Notes under the pieces: model-generated
Databases searched by the model: none
What the model saw: only the letters and a program-made list of their open reading frames with translations
Told to the model about the DNA's origin: nothing
NCBI RefSeq assembly: GCF_902498185.1
Contig: NZ_CABVIX010000006.1
Coordinates: forward strand, 1-64,000
DNA length: 64,000 nt
Direction of reading: 5' to 3'
Origin: Pseudomonas fluorescens
GTDB lineage: Bacteria > Pseudomonadota > Gammaproteobacteria > Pseudomonadales > Pseudomonadaceae
Position numbers and translations under genes: made by a program
In this document: piece after piece, positions 8,376-18,927 of the stretch
How the letters are laid out: each line of letters begins with the position of its first letter
Position numbering within the stretch: the stretch's first letter is position 1

Positions 8376-10456
8376 CGGAAACTGTATGAGACCCCGGCGT
8401 AGGCGCCAAAGCCTTCGCCCGGTGTCGAGCGGGCAACGTCCTGGCCGTTGTCGTTGTAGCCCGGAGTCACGGTGGCAGCGTAGCGCTGGTTGGTCAGATT
8501 GCGCAGGTCCAGCCAGGTCTGCCAGTCCTGCTTTGGTGCGTTGTAGCCCAGGCGCGCACCCAGGATGGCATAGGCGTGCGCCGGATAGCTGTTGGCGTAG
8601 TCCACCTGGACTCTTGAAGCCATTTGCGTGTTCAGTCCGGCATGAAAGCCGTTCGGGAGGTCGAAGCGCAGCTCCGCCTGGTAGTAGTGCATGGGAATGC
8701 CGGGCAGGCGGTTGTCACCGAAGGTGTCGTCATCCCGGTAATGGAAATCGCTGAAGGTGTAGGACTGTCGCAGGGACAACTTGCCGACACCGCCACGTTC
8801 CCACAGCAGGCTGTCCAGACCTGCCTCCACACCCTGGTGAACGGTCGGGCTGGCATTGAACTCGGCGGCCGGATTGCCCGCGACGATTTCTACCGCCAAC
8901 AGCTCATGGCGTACTGCCGAGTAGTACCAGGCAAGGTCCCACTGGCCCATGACGGAGTCGCCCCGGGCACCGAGCTCCAGGGTCGTGGCAGTCTGGTTCT
9001 GCATCTCGATGGGTTGGGTCTGCAGTCCGGCCACCGCAGGCGAGCTCCAGATCAGCGACCATGGGTGGGCGGGCTCGACCGAGCGGCTCAGATTGCCGTA
9101 GAGCTGCAGGTCAGGACGGATGTCGTATCGCAGGCCGATGCGAGGCGCGTAGTCCCAGTCGTGCTGGCTGACCTTGCCGCCGTTGGCTGGATAAGTCACA
9201 GCGCTTTCCCGGCGGGTGTAGAGCATCGCCAGGCCGCTGGTCAGCCACAGGTCGGGGACCAGCTCCAGTTCGTTGCCGATATGCACGACGCTGTCCGAGC
9301 CCTGATAGCTGAAGTCACGGGTGCGGGTACCCACCGGCATGTCGGCGCGTGACTGCACCCGCACGAACTCGGACGCGCCCGTGTTGGGCAGATGCTTGGT
9401 GGTGCGCCAGCCCACCGTGGTCTTGCTCTCGCGATCGAACAGAGTGTCGCGGCGCATGTAGTTGAGCGTGCCGCTGACATCGGTGTAGGCAACCTTGAGG
9501 CGGTTGGCGCCCTCGCGCAGGTCCATCGGGAAATCGTGATACACAAGCCCTGCTTCCAGCCGCGAGTCATCGTCCAGGTAGAACGTGGTCTTGTTGGCAA
9601 GCCAGGTGCTGCCAGGCTGCGGCCGGCTGGCATCACGGCTCAGGTACAGCGGGTTGGCCGCGCGGGGGTTGTGCTTGATCTGGTCTTTGGTGAGGCGACC
9701 GGCCAGGTCGTTTTCCGTCTCGCGGTAACGCAGGTAGAAACGGGTTTCCAGATTCGGATTGAAGCGATAGCCGACGTTCGCGGCCACCCCTTTCGAGCTG
9801 CCGCTGGTGTGCTTCTGGTAGCCGTCGTATTCGCTGTCGGTGACCGCGACGTAGTAGTCCAGGTCACCCAGTACCTGGCCACTGCTGATTTGGCGGTGGG
9901 CATACCCGCGGCTGCCGACTTCATAGCGCAGCTGTAGCGGTGCGGCATCGAAGCCTGTGTGGGTCACATAGTTGATAGCCCCGCCCAACGCCAAGGCACC
10001 CTGGTCGAAACCATTGGCGCCGCGCAGCACCTCGGCGCGGTTTAGCCACAGCGGTTCCAGGAGCTCATAGGGCGTACCTCCCGGGCCTGTCAGCGGCAGG
10101 CCATCGAACATCGTGTATATGCCGGAACCATGAGCGCCCGGCGCGCGGTTGATGCCGGAGCCGCGTATCGACAACTTGATTCCGTCGTTGCCGGCCGATT
10201 GAGCAAATACCCCAGGCTGGTAAGCCAGCACATCCTGATTACTGGCAACCCGGCCTTGCCCGACTCGCGCCAGATCAATCAGGTTGCTGGCGCCCGGCAC
10301 TTCGCGTAGACGCTGCCGCGCCTCCTCCAGTTCGGCCTGCTGTTGCTCCTCGATCAGCACCTGGCCCAATTCGATGGGCGCAGTGGCACTTGCCTGGCCG
10401 GCGGCAATCAGCCCCAGCAGGCCGAGGACGGGAGAAAAGGGCGAATCGGGGCGCAT
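8372..10456 (-). CDS. TonB-dependent outer-membrane receptor
   Basis: The 694-aa protein starts at 10456 after TGGAGTAACCC, has a signal peptide (cut near ASA-TAP), a plug domain with VLAYQPGVFAQSAGNDG and RGSGINRAPGAHGSG, and a 22-strand barrel ending in aromatic Phe-Arg (YAGVSYSFR). A TonB-box-like segment may be IELGQVLIEE just after the signal. The ligand cannot be read from sequence; relatives carry ferric siderophores or other metal chelates. No Fur box was seen in the 215-bp upstream gap. An ORF reaching 10774 in the same frame is a non-coding extension. Confidence 0.9.
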   Translation of the reverse strand: MRPDSPFSPVLGLLGLIAAGQASATAPIELGQVLIEEQQQAELEEARQRLREVPGASNLIDLARVGQGRVASNQDVLAYQPGVFAQSAGNDGIKLSIRGSGINRAPGAHGSGIYTMFDGLPLTGPGGTPYELLEPLWLNRAEVLRGANGFDQGALALGGAINYVTHTGFDAAPLQLRYEVGSRGYAHRQISSGQVLGDLDYYVAVTDSEYDGYQKHTSGSSKGVAANVGYRFNPNLETRFYLRYRETENDLAGRLTKDQIKHNPRAANPLYLSRDASRPQPGSTWLANKTTFYLDDDSRLEAGLVYHDFPMDLREGANRLKVAYTDVSGTLNYMRRDTLFDRESKTTVGWRTTKHLPNTGASEFVRVQSRADMPVGTRTRDFSYQGSDSVVHIGNELELVPDLWLTSGLAMLYTRRESAVTYPANGGKVSQHDWDYAPRIGLRYDIRPDLQLYGNLSRSVEPAHPWSLIWSSPAVAGLQTQPIEMQNQTATTLELGARGDSVMGQWDLAWYYSAVRHELLAVEIVAGNPAAEFNASPTVHQGVEAGLDSLLWERGGVGKLSLRQSYTFSDFHYRDDDTFGDNRLPGIPMHYYQAELRFDLPNGFHAGLNTQMASRVQVDYANSYPAHAYAILGARLGYNAPKQDWQTWLDLRNLTNQRYAATVTPGYNDNGQDVARSTPGEGFGAYAGVSYSFR

Positions 10457-10671
10457 CGGGTTACTCCAGAAGCAGGGGCCAACTGCACGTGTTGGCGAAC
10501 AGTGGAACTCAGACGTACGAAGTGGTCCGTAGAGCACGCAGGAGGATGCACGGGTTCGGGAAAGTGTCAGACGATTTGTACGAAATTTTTCTACAAGTCC
10601 TGCTTGTGGTGTCGGAAAGACCCGACTTCGTAAGGTGATTGCACATTCAATCGCTCTTGCGGAGAACACCC

Positions 10672-10917
10672 ATGAAGCTGACGGTTTCAACCCCCGTTGC
10701 AGACAACGACCCTCCCGTTTACCTGACCCCACGTGAACAACAGGTGCTGCTGTGGTGCGCCTATGGCAAGACATCGTGGGAGATCGGCCAGATCCTGTCT
10801 TGCAAGGAATCGACCGTGAATTTTCATATCGGCAACATTCTGCGCAAGTTTGCCGTGCCCACGCGCATCGCCGCCGTCATCAAGGCGGTGCGATACGGCA
10901 TGCTCGATCCGCACTGA
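10672..10917 (+). CDS. Small LuxR-type helix-turn-helix regulator
   Basis: The 81-aa protein is essentially a lone GerE/LuxR DNA-binding domain: YLTPREQQVLLWCAYGKT, then IGQILSCKESTVNFHIGNIL and a final helix. There is no receiver or autoinducer domain, so it is a LuxR solo. ATG 10672 follows GGAGAACACC. It is 42 bp upstream of the gpL-like gene and reads in the same direction, suggesting it belongs to the phage-derived unit. Its target and signal are unknown. Confidence 0.85.
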   Translation: MKLTVSTPVADNDPPVYLTPREQQVLLWCAYGKTSWEIGQILSCKESTVNFHIGNILRKFAVPTRIAAVIKAVRYGMLDPH

Positions 10918-10959
10918 TTGCGCGCCGACAAGCATCAGCTCAGAAGGGAGGGCTGTACC

Positions 10960-11319
10960 ATGGCAAGAAACAGCGATCTGGAGCATGCGGTAGACAGCGG
11001 AGCCATTCTGGATCGCGACGATCCGTTCTGGCCTCGCATCGGCCTGGCCCAATTGCGTGAGACCCTGGCGCTTGCGCCCGGTATCACTGACGCGCACCTC
11101 AGGGCAGTGGCGCAGATGGCGGCCCGGCAAGTTGCCAGCGATCTGGCGCAACGACGGTGGTTGGCCCGTGCGCAGGGGGGCTGCCCGAGGGACCGCATTG
11201 GTCTCGTCTCCGCCCTCAGGCGGTGCTATTTGCGCCGTATCGAATCCGGGGTCAGACGCGCCTTGCACCGCGGCGTTGTGGTAGAGGTGGATTCGGCCGG
11301 TGGAGCCCAGGAGGCTTGA
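10960..11319 (+). CDS. P2 gpL-like phage head completion protein
   Basis: The 119-aa product aligns by eye with the head completion/stabilisation protein L of P2-like phages: FWPRIGLAQLRETLAL resembles the family FFPDID...VRERMRL, followed by T-x3-LR-x-A and a Tyr-Arg-rich C-terminal third ending in a VD-x-AG tail. It is shorter than P2 gpL (169 aa) because the N-terminal arm is missing. GGGAGG precedes ATG 10960. It is followed, one base after its stop codon, by a holin-like gene, the order found in P2 late operons once the tail gene X is removed. It is a relic or a domesticated gene. Confidence 0.66.
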   Translation: MARNSDLEHAVDSGAILDRDDPFWPRIGLAQLRETLALAPGITDAHLRAVAQMAARQVASDLAQRRWLARAQGGCPRDRIGLVSALRRCYLRRIESGVRRALHRGVVVEVDSAGGAQEA

Positions 11320-11320
11320 A

Positions 11321-11677
11321 ATGGAGGAGCTGATTTCCACGCGCCTGACTGAGCTCATCAATAGCGCAGAGGCATCCACCCTGACGACGACTTTCGATGG
11401 GCACGCCCTGTTTGGCGCAGTCCTGGGCGCCTGGCTGGTCGCCAGCACCCGGCGCGAACTCAAAGGCTGGCAGCGCCTGGGATGGCTGCTGCTCTCATCG
11501 GGCGTCGGCTACCTTTTCATGCCGCTCGTATGGTCGCTGTCCTCGCCTTTTTTTTCGAGCGGTGTGGCGGCCTTCGTGGCCTCCGTGGTGGTGATTCCGA
11601 TCAGCATCAAGGTCATGGTCTGGCTCGATAATGCCGACTTGCGTGAGATCTTTCAGCGCTGGAGGCGGGACCGATGA
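11321..11677 (+). CDS. Phage holin-like membrane protein
   Basis: The 118-aa protein has the layout of Pseudomonas P2-like and pyocin-associated holins: a short N-terminal helix, DGHALFGAVLGAWLVAST, a basic loop RRELKGWQRLG and two more membrane helices with the GVAAFVASVVVIPI block, ending in a basic tail. GGAGGCTTGAA precedes ATG 11321. Holins form inner-membrane lesions that release endolysin; no endolysin gene is present here. It runs nose-to-tail with the gpL-like gene and converges on the repressor gene with a 3-bp gap. Confidence 0.72.
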   Translation: MEELISTRLTELINSAEASTLTTTFDGHALFGAVLGAWLVASTRRELKGWQRLGWLLLSSGVGYLFMPLVWSLSSPFFSSGVAAFVASVVVIPISIKVMVWLDNADLREIFQRWRRDR

Positions 11678-11680
11678 ACC

Positions 11681-12082
11681 TCAGCCCAGCACGGCTGGCG
11701 AGTTTTTCAGTTCGGCCAGGCGTTGCTCCAGGCGGCGGATACGGTGCTTGTCCTCAACGATCAGGGCCACGGCTTGCAGGTCGCACGGATTCAAGGCCTG
11801 CAGCTGGGAAAGAAGCCTGGCGTGCCAGTCCTCGCTGGCATCGGACACACCCTGCGATAGCGCCCGCTGCTGAGCGCCTTCGCCCAGCAGCAGCCAATCG
11901 AGCGATACCCCTTCGCGCATCGCGATCTCTACGCAAAGGGAGTAGGGAATGCGATTGCGGCTTTTCCAGCTGCTCAGTGTCTGTGGGCTGATTTCGAGAA
12001 CCTTGGCAAGGGCTGCGTCACTGGTCGTCCCGGTTATCTGTTTAAGCCTGCGCGCTATCACTGCGAATCCGCATCTACTCAT
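11681..12082 (-). CDS. CI-type phage repressor (HTH)
   Basis: The 133-aa protein has an N-terminal helix-turn-helix of the bacteriophage CI repressor family (LAKVLEISPQTLSSWKSRN, about residues 24-42) with the typical VSLDWLLLGEG segment after it, then a coiled tail RRLEQRLAEL. It lacks the LexA-like peptidase domain, so RecA-driven self-cleavage is not expected. ATG 12082 follows AAGGGG at normal spacing; operator O1 overlaps this start region, suggesting autoregulation. It is divergent from the 30-codon ORF and ogr-like gene. Confidence 0.85.
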   Translation of the reverse strand: MSRCGFAVIARRLKQITGTTSDAALAKVLEISPQTLSSWKSRNRIPYSLCVEIAMREGVSLDWLLLGEGAQQRALSQGVSDASEDWHARLLSQLQALNPCDLQAVALIVEDKHRIRRLEQRLAELKNSPAVLG

Positions 12083-12090
12083 TTTGAGTA
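12076..12090. promoter_or_regulatory. Operator O1, inverted repeat TACTCA-N3-TGAGTA
   Basis: TACTCATTTTGAGTA is a perfect palindrome of two 6-bp arms around TTT. It overlaps the repressor start codon on one side and the -35 (TTGAGT, 12084-12089) of the rightward promoter on the other. Identical arms recur in O2, centre to centre 52 bp, close to five helical turns. This is the expected layout of repressor binding sites. Confidence 0.8.
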
Positions 12091-12113
12091 ACCCCTTAGG
12101 GTGTTGATATAAT
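12084..12113 (+). promoter_or_regulatory. Rightward phage-type promoter
   Basis: TTGAGT (12084-12089), an 18-bp spacer and a consensus TATAAT (12108-12113) form a strong sigma-70 promoter reading toward the 30-codon ORF and ogr-like gene. Its -35 lies inside operator O1, so repressor binding would block it. Confidence 0.75.
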
Positions 12114-12127
12114 TTATGAAACTTATG

Positions 12128-12142
12128 TACTCATAATGAGTA
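12128..12142. promoter_or_regulatory. Operator O2, inverted repeat TACTCA-N3-TGAGTA
   Basis: TACTCATAATGAGTA has the same two 6-bp arms as O1 with a TAA centre. It lies just after the predicted start of rightward transcription (about +8 to +22). Two further short palindromes follow, ATGCT-TAAT-AGCAT at 12146-12159 and GAATC-T-GATTC at 12161-12171; their arms differ, so they may be RNA hairpins or sites for another protein. Confidence 0.8.
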
Positions 12143-12188
12143 GCCATGCTTAATAGCATCGAATCTGATTCAAGGGGAAATGATTACA

Positions 12189-12281
12189 ATGATGAAAAGT
12201 TACGGACAAACTAATGAAAAGGCCTACAAAGAATCACGGTCAAGACTATTGCAAATCTGCATGAATAGGGGGCTAACGTGA
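12189..12281 (+). CDS. 30-codon ORF overlapping the ogr-like gene
   Basis: ATG 12189 (or 12192) opens a 30-aa frame beginning MMKSYGQTNEKAYK and ending MNRGLT, with an AGGGGA ribosome site about 11 bp upstream. Its TGA overlaps the GTG start of the Ogr-like gene, the sign of translational coupling. The base composition is more AT-rich than the flanking host genes. It could be a small phage protein or a leader peptide; no homologue was recognised. Confidence 0.5.
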   Translation: MMKSYGQTNEKAYKESRSRLLQICMNRGLT

Positions 12282-12589
12282 GCACTTATAAACTGGTCTG
12301 CCCACATTGCAACAGCCGCATGCGCATCCGTACCAGCGAAGGGCGGCATATTTTCCTGCGGGTGGCCTACCTGCAATGCACCACCGAGGCCTGTGGCTGG
12401 TCGGTGCGCGCCGAATTCGAGATGACCCATGAGCTCTCGCCCAGCGGCATGCCCAACCCGGAAGTCCACTTGCCGCGAGCCTGCGGCGCACTACGTCAGG
12501 CGGCACTGCCTGTACCGGGACAGCCAAGTGTGGTCGAGCAGCGAGAGCTGGGCACGTCCAGACAGCATTGCGCTTCTGAGCAGACGTAA
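12278..12589 (+). CDS. Ogr/Delta-type zinc-finger late activator
   Basis: The 103-aa product begins at GTG 12278. Residues 8-39 form C-x2-C-x22-C-x4-C, exactly the cysteine spacing of the P2 Ogr / P4 Delta zinc-finger family, which activates phage late promoters by touching RNA polymerase alpha. The N-terminal 50 residues cover the whole family domain; the C-terminal half is low complexity. Its only phage-type late genes nearby are gpL and holin, about 1 kb upstream and divergently separated by the repressor gene. It ends just before the terminator that closes nuoN. Confidence 0.85.
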   Translation: MSTYKLVCPHCNSRMRIRTSEGRHIFLRVAYLQCTTEACGWSVRAEFEMTHELSPSGMPNPEVHLPRACGALRQAALPVPGQPSVVEQRELGTSRQHCASEQT

Positions 12590-12604
12590 TCGGCACAAAA
12601 AAAA

Positions 12605-12626
12605 ACACCCCGCCAGAGCGGGGTGT
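12605..12626 (-). terminator. Terminator of the nuo operon
   Basis: ACACCCCG (12605-12612) pairs with CGGGGTGT (12619-12626) around CCAGAG. On the minus strand it follows nuoN and is followed by a run of T (nine A at 12596-12604 on the plus strand); on the plus strand a shorter ATTTCATTT follows, so it may also stop the ogr-like transcript. Confidence 0.88.
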
Positions 12627-12643
12627 ATTTCATTTCACCGTGA

Positions 12644-14113
12644 TCAGCCGATCAGTTGCAAGCCAGCCTGCTGGACCAGCTCCAGCAGCGGTTGTGGGTA
12701 GACACCCAGTACGAAGGCAAGAATGGCGATCGCCAGCAGCATGACGCCGCCGGTGCGCTGTTCCCACTTCAATGGAGCATCGTGGCGACGCAGGTTTGGC
12801 TCGATCAGATAGAGGGTAACCATCACGCGCAGGTAGTAGTAGACGCCGATGGCGCTACCAATTACCAGCGCCCCGACCAGCCACCATAGTTGCGATTCTA
12901 CGCCAGTGGCGATGATGTAGAACTTGCCGATGAACCCTGCAGTCAGCGGGATGCCGGCCAGCGACAGCATCATCACCGTGAGCACCGCCGTCAGGTACGG
13001 ACGGCGCCAGAACAGGCCGCGGTACTCGTACAGGGCGTCGGCGTCGCGACCGTTGTAGGGCGAGGACATCAGAGTGATCACCCCGAAGGCGCCCAGGCTG
13101 GTGATCACGTACGTGACCAGGTAGACGCCGATCGCCTCGTTCGCCAGGCCCTTGCTGGCGATCAGCGCGATCAGCAGATAGCCGAAGTGGGCGATCGAGG
13201 AGTAACCCAGGAGGCGCTTGAGATTGCTCTGGGTCAGCGCCAGCAGGTTGCCGATCAGGATCGAAGCGACGGCGATCACGGCCAGTACGGTACTCAGCGC
13301 GCCGCTGCTGGCAGCGGGGGAGAGCATGAACAGGCGTACCACCACGGCAAATACCGCGACCTTGCTGGCGGTGGCCAGGAAGGCCGCAACCGGCGCCGGG
13401 GCGCCTTCGTAGACGTCTGGGGTCCACAGGTGGAAGGGCACCAGCGACAACTTGAACGCCAGGCCCACCAGCATCATGCCCAGGCCCAACTGCGCCAGCA
13501 GGCTGGGCATGCCGGTCGAAGCGAGTGCCTTGCCGATGCCGTCGAAGGACAGGCTGCCAGCGTCGGCATAGAGCAAGGCCATGCCGAACAGCAGGAAGGC
13601 CGAACCTGCTGCCGAGAGAACCATGTACTTGATGCCGGCTTCGAGCGAGCGCTTGTTGAAGAAGGCGTACGCCACAAGGCCATAGACCGGCACCGACAGC
13701 AGCTCCAGGCCGATGAACAGGCCAGCCAGGTGATTGGCGCTGACCAGCACCAGTCCCCCCAGGGCAGACATCAGCAGCAGCAGGTACAGCTCTTCGCGGT
13801 TGCCCGGGTAGCCGGTGGCGCCGTCGCCCAGATACGCATGGGCCAGGGTGACGCAGGCCAGGGTGGCCACCAGGATCAACGCCATGTAGAGACAGGCGAA
13901 GTTGTCGATGGTGATCAGCGGGGTAACCGCCAGGGGTGCAACTTTGAGTGCCGGCAGGATCGACAGCAGGGCCAGGTTGAGGCCTACGGTCGACAGCAGG
14001 AAGGTCTGCGAGTGATTGCGCTTCCACGCGATCGCCAGCATCACCACAATCGTGGTGAGGGTGGTGATCAGCATCGGCGCCAGGGCGATGAAGTGTTGAG
14101 TGGTGAATTCCAT
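12644..14113 (-). CDS. nuoN: NADH-quinone oxidoreductase subunit N
   Basis: The 489-aa product is one of three antiporter-like proton-pumping subunits in the membrane arm of complex I, with about 14 transmembrane helices. Family blocks include [15 protein letters not shown], the lysine-bearing [14 protein letters not shown] and the [16 protein letters not shown] loop followed by the broken-helix region. ATG 14113 (MEFTTQHF) was chosen; a 20-residue in-frame extension overlaps nuoM. It is the last gene of the operon, 7 bp after nuoM, and ends at the operon terminator. Confidence 0.97.
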   Translation of the reverse strand: MEFTTQHFIALAPMLITTLTTIVVMLAIAWKRNHSQTFLLSTVGLNLALLSILPALKVAPLAVTPLITIDNFACLYMALILVATLACVTLAHAYLGDGATGYPGNREELYLLLLMSALGGLVLVSANHLAGLFIGLELLSVPVYGLVAYAFFNKRSLEAGIKYMVLSAAGSAFLLFGMALLYADAGSLSFDGIGKALASTGMPSLLAQLGLGMMLVGLAFKLSLVPFHLWTPDVYEGAPAPVAAFLATASKVAVFAVVVRLFMLSPAASSGALSTVLAVIAVASILIGNLLALTQSNLKRLLGYSSIAHFGYLLIALIASKGLANEAIGVYLVTYVITSLGAFGVITLMSSPYNGRDADALYEYRGLFWRRPYLTAVLTVMMLSLAGIPLTAGFIGKFYIIATGVESQLWWLVGALVIGSAIGVYYYLRVMVTLYLIEPNLRRHDAPLKWEQRTGGVMLLAIAILAFVLGVYPQPLLELVQQAGLQLIG

Positions 14114-14120
14114 AGCGCTC

Positions 14121-15653
14121 TTACCGGGCCGAAGCGAGTTGAGTGAAAGCGGAACCGAGCCAGTGCTGCACACCGCTCATGGTAGCGGCAGAGGTGTCGA
14201 GGAACGGCTGCGGGTAAACGCCCAGCACGATCAGCAGGACCGCCAGGCCCAGCACCATGACCAGCTCGCGGTTGTCCATGCCTGCCAGTACAGCGTCTGA
14301 CGTGGACGGGCCGAAGTAGGCACGGTGAATCATGATCAGCGAGTACACCGAGCCAAACACCAGGCCAGTGGTGGCGATCACGGTGATCCATGGCACGCTC
14401 GCGAAGCTGCCGAGCAGGATCAGGAACTCGCCGACGAAGTTGCCGGTGCCTGGCAGGCCCAGAGAGGCAGCGGCAAAGAACAGGCTGATCGCCGGAAGGT
14501 ACGCGATGCGGTGCCACAGGCCGCCCATCTGGCGCATGTCACGGGTGTGCAGACGCTCGTACAGCTGGCCGCTGAGGATGAACAGCGCCGCCGCCGACAG
14601 GCCGTGCGCCAGCATCTGGATCACCGCGCCTTGCAGGGCCTGCTGGCTGCCGGAGTAGATCCCGATCAGCACGAAGCCCATGTGCGAGACGCTGGAAAAC
14701 GCGATCAGACGCTTGATGTCGGTCTGTGCGAAGGCCAGGAAGGCGCCGTAGAAGATACCGATCAGGCCCAGCGCCATGGCAAACGGCGCGAACTCCGCCG
14801 ACGCGTTCGGGAACAGCGGCAGGGCGAAGCGCAGCAGGCCATAGGCCGCGGTCTTCAGCAGGATGCCTGCCAGGTCCACGGAACCTGCGGTTGGCGCCTG
14901 GGCGTGGGCGTCCGGCAGCCAGGAGTGGAATGGCACCACCGGCAGCTTGACCGCGAAGGCGATGAAGAAGCCGAGCATCAGCAGGTACTCGGTACCGGCG
15001 GGCAATTCGGCCTTGAGCAGGTCGCTGTAGTTGAAGGTGATGATGCCGGTATTGCTGTAGTTGACCAGCACCAGGCCCAGAATCGCCACCAGCATGATCA
15101 GGCCGCTGGCCTGGGTGAAGATGAAGAACTTGGTCGCCGCATAGATCCGCGTCTTCTTGCCATCGGAGGAGCTGTGACCCCAGAGCGCGATGAGGAAGTA
15201 CATCGGCACCAGCATCATTTCCCAGAAGAAGAAGAACAGGAACAGGTCCAGGGCCAGGAACACTCCGACCACGCCGCCCAGGATCCACATCAGGTTGAGG
15301 TGGAAGAAGCCGACGTGGCGCTGGATCTCTTTCCAGGAGCACAGCACCGAGAGCACACCGAGCAGGCCGGTCAGCAGGATCATCAGCAGCGACAGGCCAT
15401 CGAGGGCCAGGTGCAGGCTGATGCCGAAGCGCTGGATCCACTGGACCTTGAACTCATAGGCCCAGACGGGCTCGGCGCCCGGGGCAGGGGCCAGGGTGTA
15501 GTCGCCGTGGGCCCACAGCCAGAGGCCGATACCCAGCAGCAGTGACATGGTCAGCAGCGCGATCCAGCGTGGCAGGGTGGCGCCGAAGCGCTCGCCCAGC
15601 CAGCAGAGCAGGCCACCGATGAAGGGGATCAGGATCAGCCAAGGCAAAATCAT
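14121..15653 (-). CDS. nuoM: NADH-quinone oxidoreductase subunit M
   Basis: The 510-aa proton-pumping subunit shows the family motifs [20 protein letters not shown] (conserved Glu of the channel), [20 protein letters not shown] and the [15 protein letters not shown] segment. It sits in the middle of the membrane arm between NuoL and NuoN. The start at ATG 15653 gives the usual length. It is 40 bp downstream of nuoL in the operon. Confidence 0.98.
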   Translation of the reverse strand: MILPWLILIPFIGGLLCWLGERFGATLPRWIALLTMSLLLGIGLWLWAHGDYTLAPAPGAEPVWAYEFKVQWIQRFGISLHLALDGLSLLMILLTGLLGVLSVLCSWKEIQRHVGFFHLNLMWILGGVVGVFLALDLFLFFFFWEMMLVPMYFLIALWGHSSSDGKKTRIYAATKFFIFTQASGLIMLVAILGLVLVNYSNTGIITFNYSDLLKAELPAGTEYLLMLGFFIAFAVKLPVVPFHSWLPDAHAQAPTAGSVDLAGILLKTAAYGLLRFALPLFPNASAEFAPFAMALGLIGIFYGAFLAFAQTDIKRLIAFSSVSHMGFVLIGIYSGSQQALQGAVIQMLAHGLSAAALFILSGQLYERLHTRDMRQMGGLWHRIAYLPAISLFFAAASLGLPGTGNFVGEFLILLGSFASVPWITVIATTGLVFGSVYSLIMIHRAYFGPSTSDAVLAGMDNRELVMVLGLAVLLIVLGVYPQPFLDTSAATMSGVQHWLGSAFTQLASAR

Positions 15654-15693
15654 GACGGGGTCAATTCCTTTCGCAGAGTCGCAAGGTTCATAG

Positions 15694-17543
<1,850 letters not shown>

Positions 17544-17547
<4 letters not shown>

Positions 17548-17852
17548 CCGCGCATCTCACTGGCAGCATCGATGTCGAGAGTGTGGAAGCGGCGATACAG
17601 CTGCAGCAGGATCGCCAGGCCAATACTGGCCTCGGCCGCTGCCAGGCTGATCACCAGGATGAACATGATCTGTCCATCCGGTTGCACCCAGCGGCTGCCG
17701 GCCACGACGAACGCCAGGGCAGAGGCGTTCATCATGATTTCCAGGCTCATCAGCACGAAAAGAATGTTGCGGCGGACCATCAGGCCGACCAGACCAAGGC
17801 AGAACAGAATGCCGGCGACGGCCAGGCCGTGCTCGAGAGGAATTGCAGGCAT
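17544..17852 (-). CDS. nuoK: NADH-quinone oxidoreductase subunit K
   Basis: The 102-aa, three-helix subunit has the conserved glutamates in the membrane ([18 protein letters not shown] and [17 protein letters not shown]) that take part in proton transfer. Length is typical. It follows nuoJ after 4 bp and overlaps nuoL. Confidence 0.98.
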
Positions 17853-17856
17853 GTGA

Positions 17857-18357
17857 TTACTCCTTCGCCTCGTTGCGGCCGAGGTGGAACGCCGTCACCG
17901 CTGCGGCAAGCAGCAGCATCGAGGCCAGTTCAACCACCAGCAGGTAAGGACCGAACAGGCTGATGCCCACGGCCTTGGCGTCGACCGTGGTGCCGCTGAT
18001 GCCAGCACCGCTCGGCTCGGCGAACAGCACGTACAGCAGCTCGGCCAGCAGCAGGGCGCCAAGCACCACGGGACCGGCCCAGATGCCTGGACGCAGCCAG
18101 CCACGCTCCTGGGCGACCGAGGCCGGTCCCAGGTTGAGCATCATCACCACGAAGACGAACAGCACCATGATGGCGCCAGCATAGGCGATCACTTCCAGGG
18201 CGCCGGCAAACGGCGCGCCCAGGGTGAAAAAGATCATAGCCACCGAAATCAGCGAAATGATCAGGTAGAGCAGGGCATGCACAGGGTTGGTGCCGGTCAC
18301 CACACGAAGGGTGGAGACCACGGCAATCCCGGCTGCGAAGTAGAAAGCGAATTCCAT
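17857..18357 (-). CDS. nuoJ: NADH-quinone oxidoreductase subunit J
   Basis: The 166-aa product has five helices and the family block [20 protein letters not shown] with the pi-bulge segment involved in coupling. The third-helix tyrosine is kept. It lies 10 bp after nuoI and 4 bp before nuoK. Confidence 0.97.
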   Translation of the reverse strand: MEFAFYFAAGIAVVSTLRVVTGTNPVHALLYLIISLISVAMIFFTLGAPFAGALEVIAYAGAIMVLFVFVVMMLNLGPASVAQERGWLRPGIWAGPVVLGALLLAELLYVLFAEPSGAGISGTTVDAKAVGISLFGPYLLVVELASMLLLAAAVTAFHLGRNEAKE

Positions 18358-18367
18358 CTTTCTGTCC

Positions 18368-18916
18368 TTATGGGAGCAAGCTCTTCACGTTGATCGGCTC
18401 GGCCTCGTTCTGCGCGGCGCCTTTTGGCTTACCGGCAATGGCCATGCCTGCAACACGGTAGAAGTTGTAGTCAGGGTATTTGCCGGGGCCGGAGATCAGC
18501 AGATCTTCCTTCTCGTACACCAGGTCCTGACGCTTGAACTCGGCCATTTCGAAATCCGGAGTGAGCTGGATCGCGGTGGTCGGGCACGCTTCCTCGCACA
18601 GTCCGCAGAAAATGCAGCGCGAGAAGTTGATACGGAAGAACTCGGGGTACCAGCGGCCGTCATCGGTTTCGGCCTTCTGCAGCGAAATGCAGCCGACCGG
18701 GCAGGCCACGGCGCACAGGTTGCAGGCAACGCAACGCTCTTCGCCATCGGGGTCGCGGGTCAGCACGATACGGCCGCGGTAGCGCGGCGGCAGGTACACC
18801 GGCTCTTCGGGATACTGAAGAGTGTCGCGTTTGCGGAAACCGTGGGAGAACACCATTGCCAGGCTGCGCAGCTGCGTGCCCGTGCCCTTCACGATGTCGC
18901 CAATATATTTGAACAT
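18368..18916 (-). CDS. nuoI: NADH-quinone oxidoreductase subunit I
   Basis: The 182-aa ferredoxin-like subunit carries two [4Fe-4S] clusters, N6a and N6b: [15 protein letters not shown] and [15 protein letters not shown]. It passes electrons from NuoG to NuoB in the peripheral arm. A short N-terminal amphipathic helix ([15 protein letters not shown]) anchors it to the membrane surface. It is 11 bp after nuoH. Confidence 0.98.
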   Translation of the reverse strand: MFKYIGDIVKGTGTQLRSLAMVFSHGFRKRDTLQYPEEPVYLPPRYRGRIVLTRDPDGEERCVACNLCAVACPVGCISLQKAETDDGRWYPEFFRINFSRCIFCGLCEEACPTTAIQLTPDFEMAEFKRQDLVYEKEDLLISGPGKYPDYNFYRVAGMAIAGKPKGAAQNEAEPINVKSLLP

Positions 18917-18927
18917 GGGTCAAATCC

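Noticed and set aside
12890..14146. Long plus-strand frame antisense to nuoN (418 codons)
   Set aside because: It mirrors nuoN in a GC-rich frame, has His/Gln-rich composition typical of shadows and no ribosome site.
14325..15545. Long plus-strand frame antisense to nuoM
   Set aside because: Gln/Glu/His-rich antisense shadow of a clear complex I gene.
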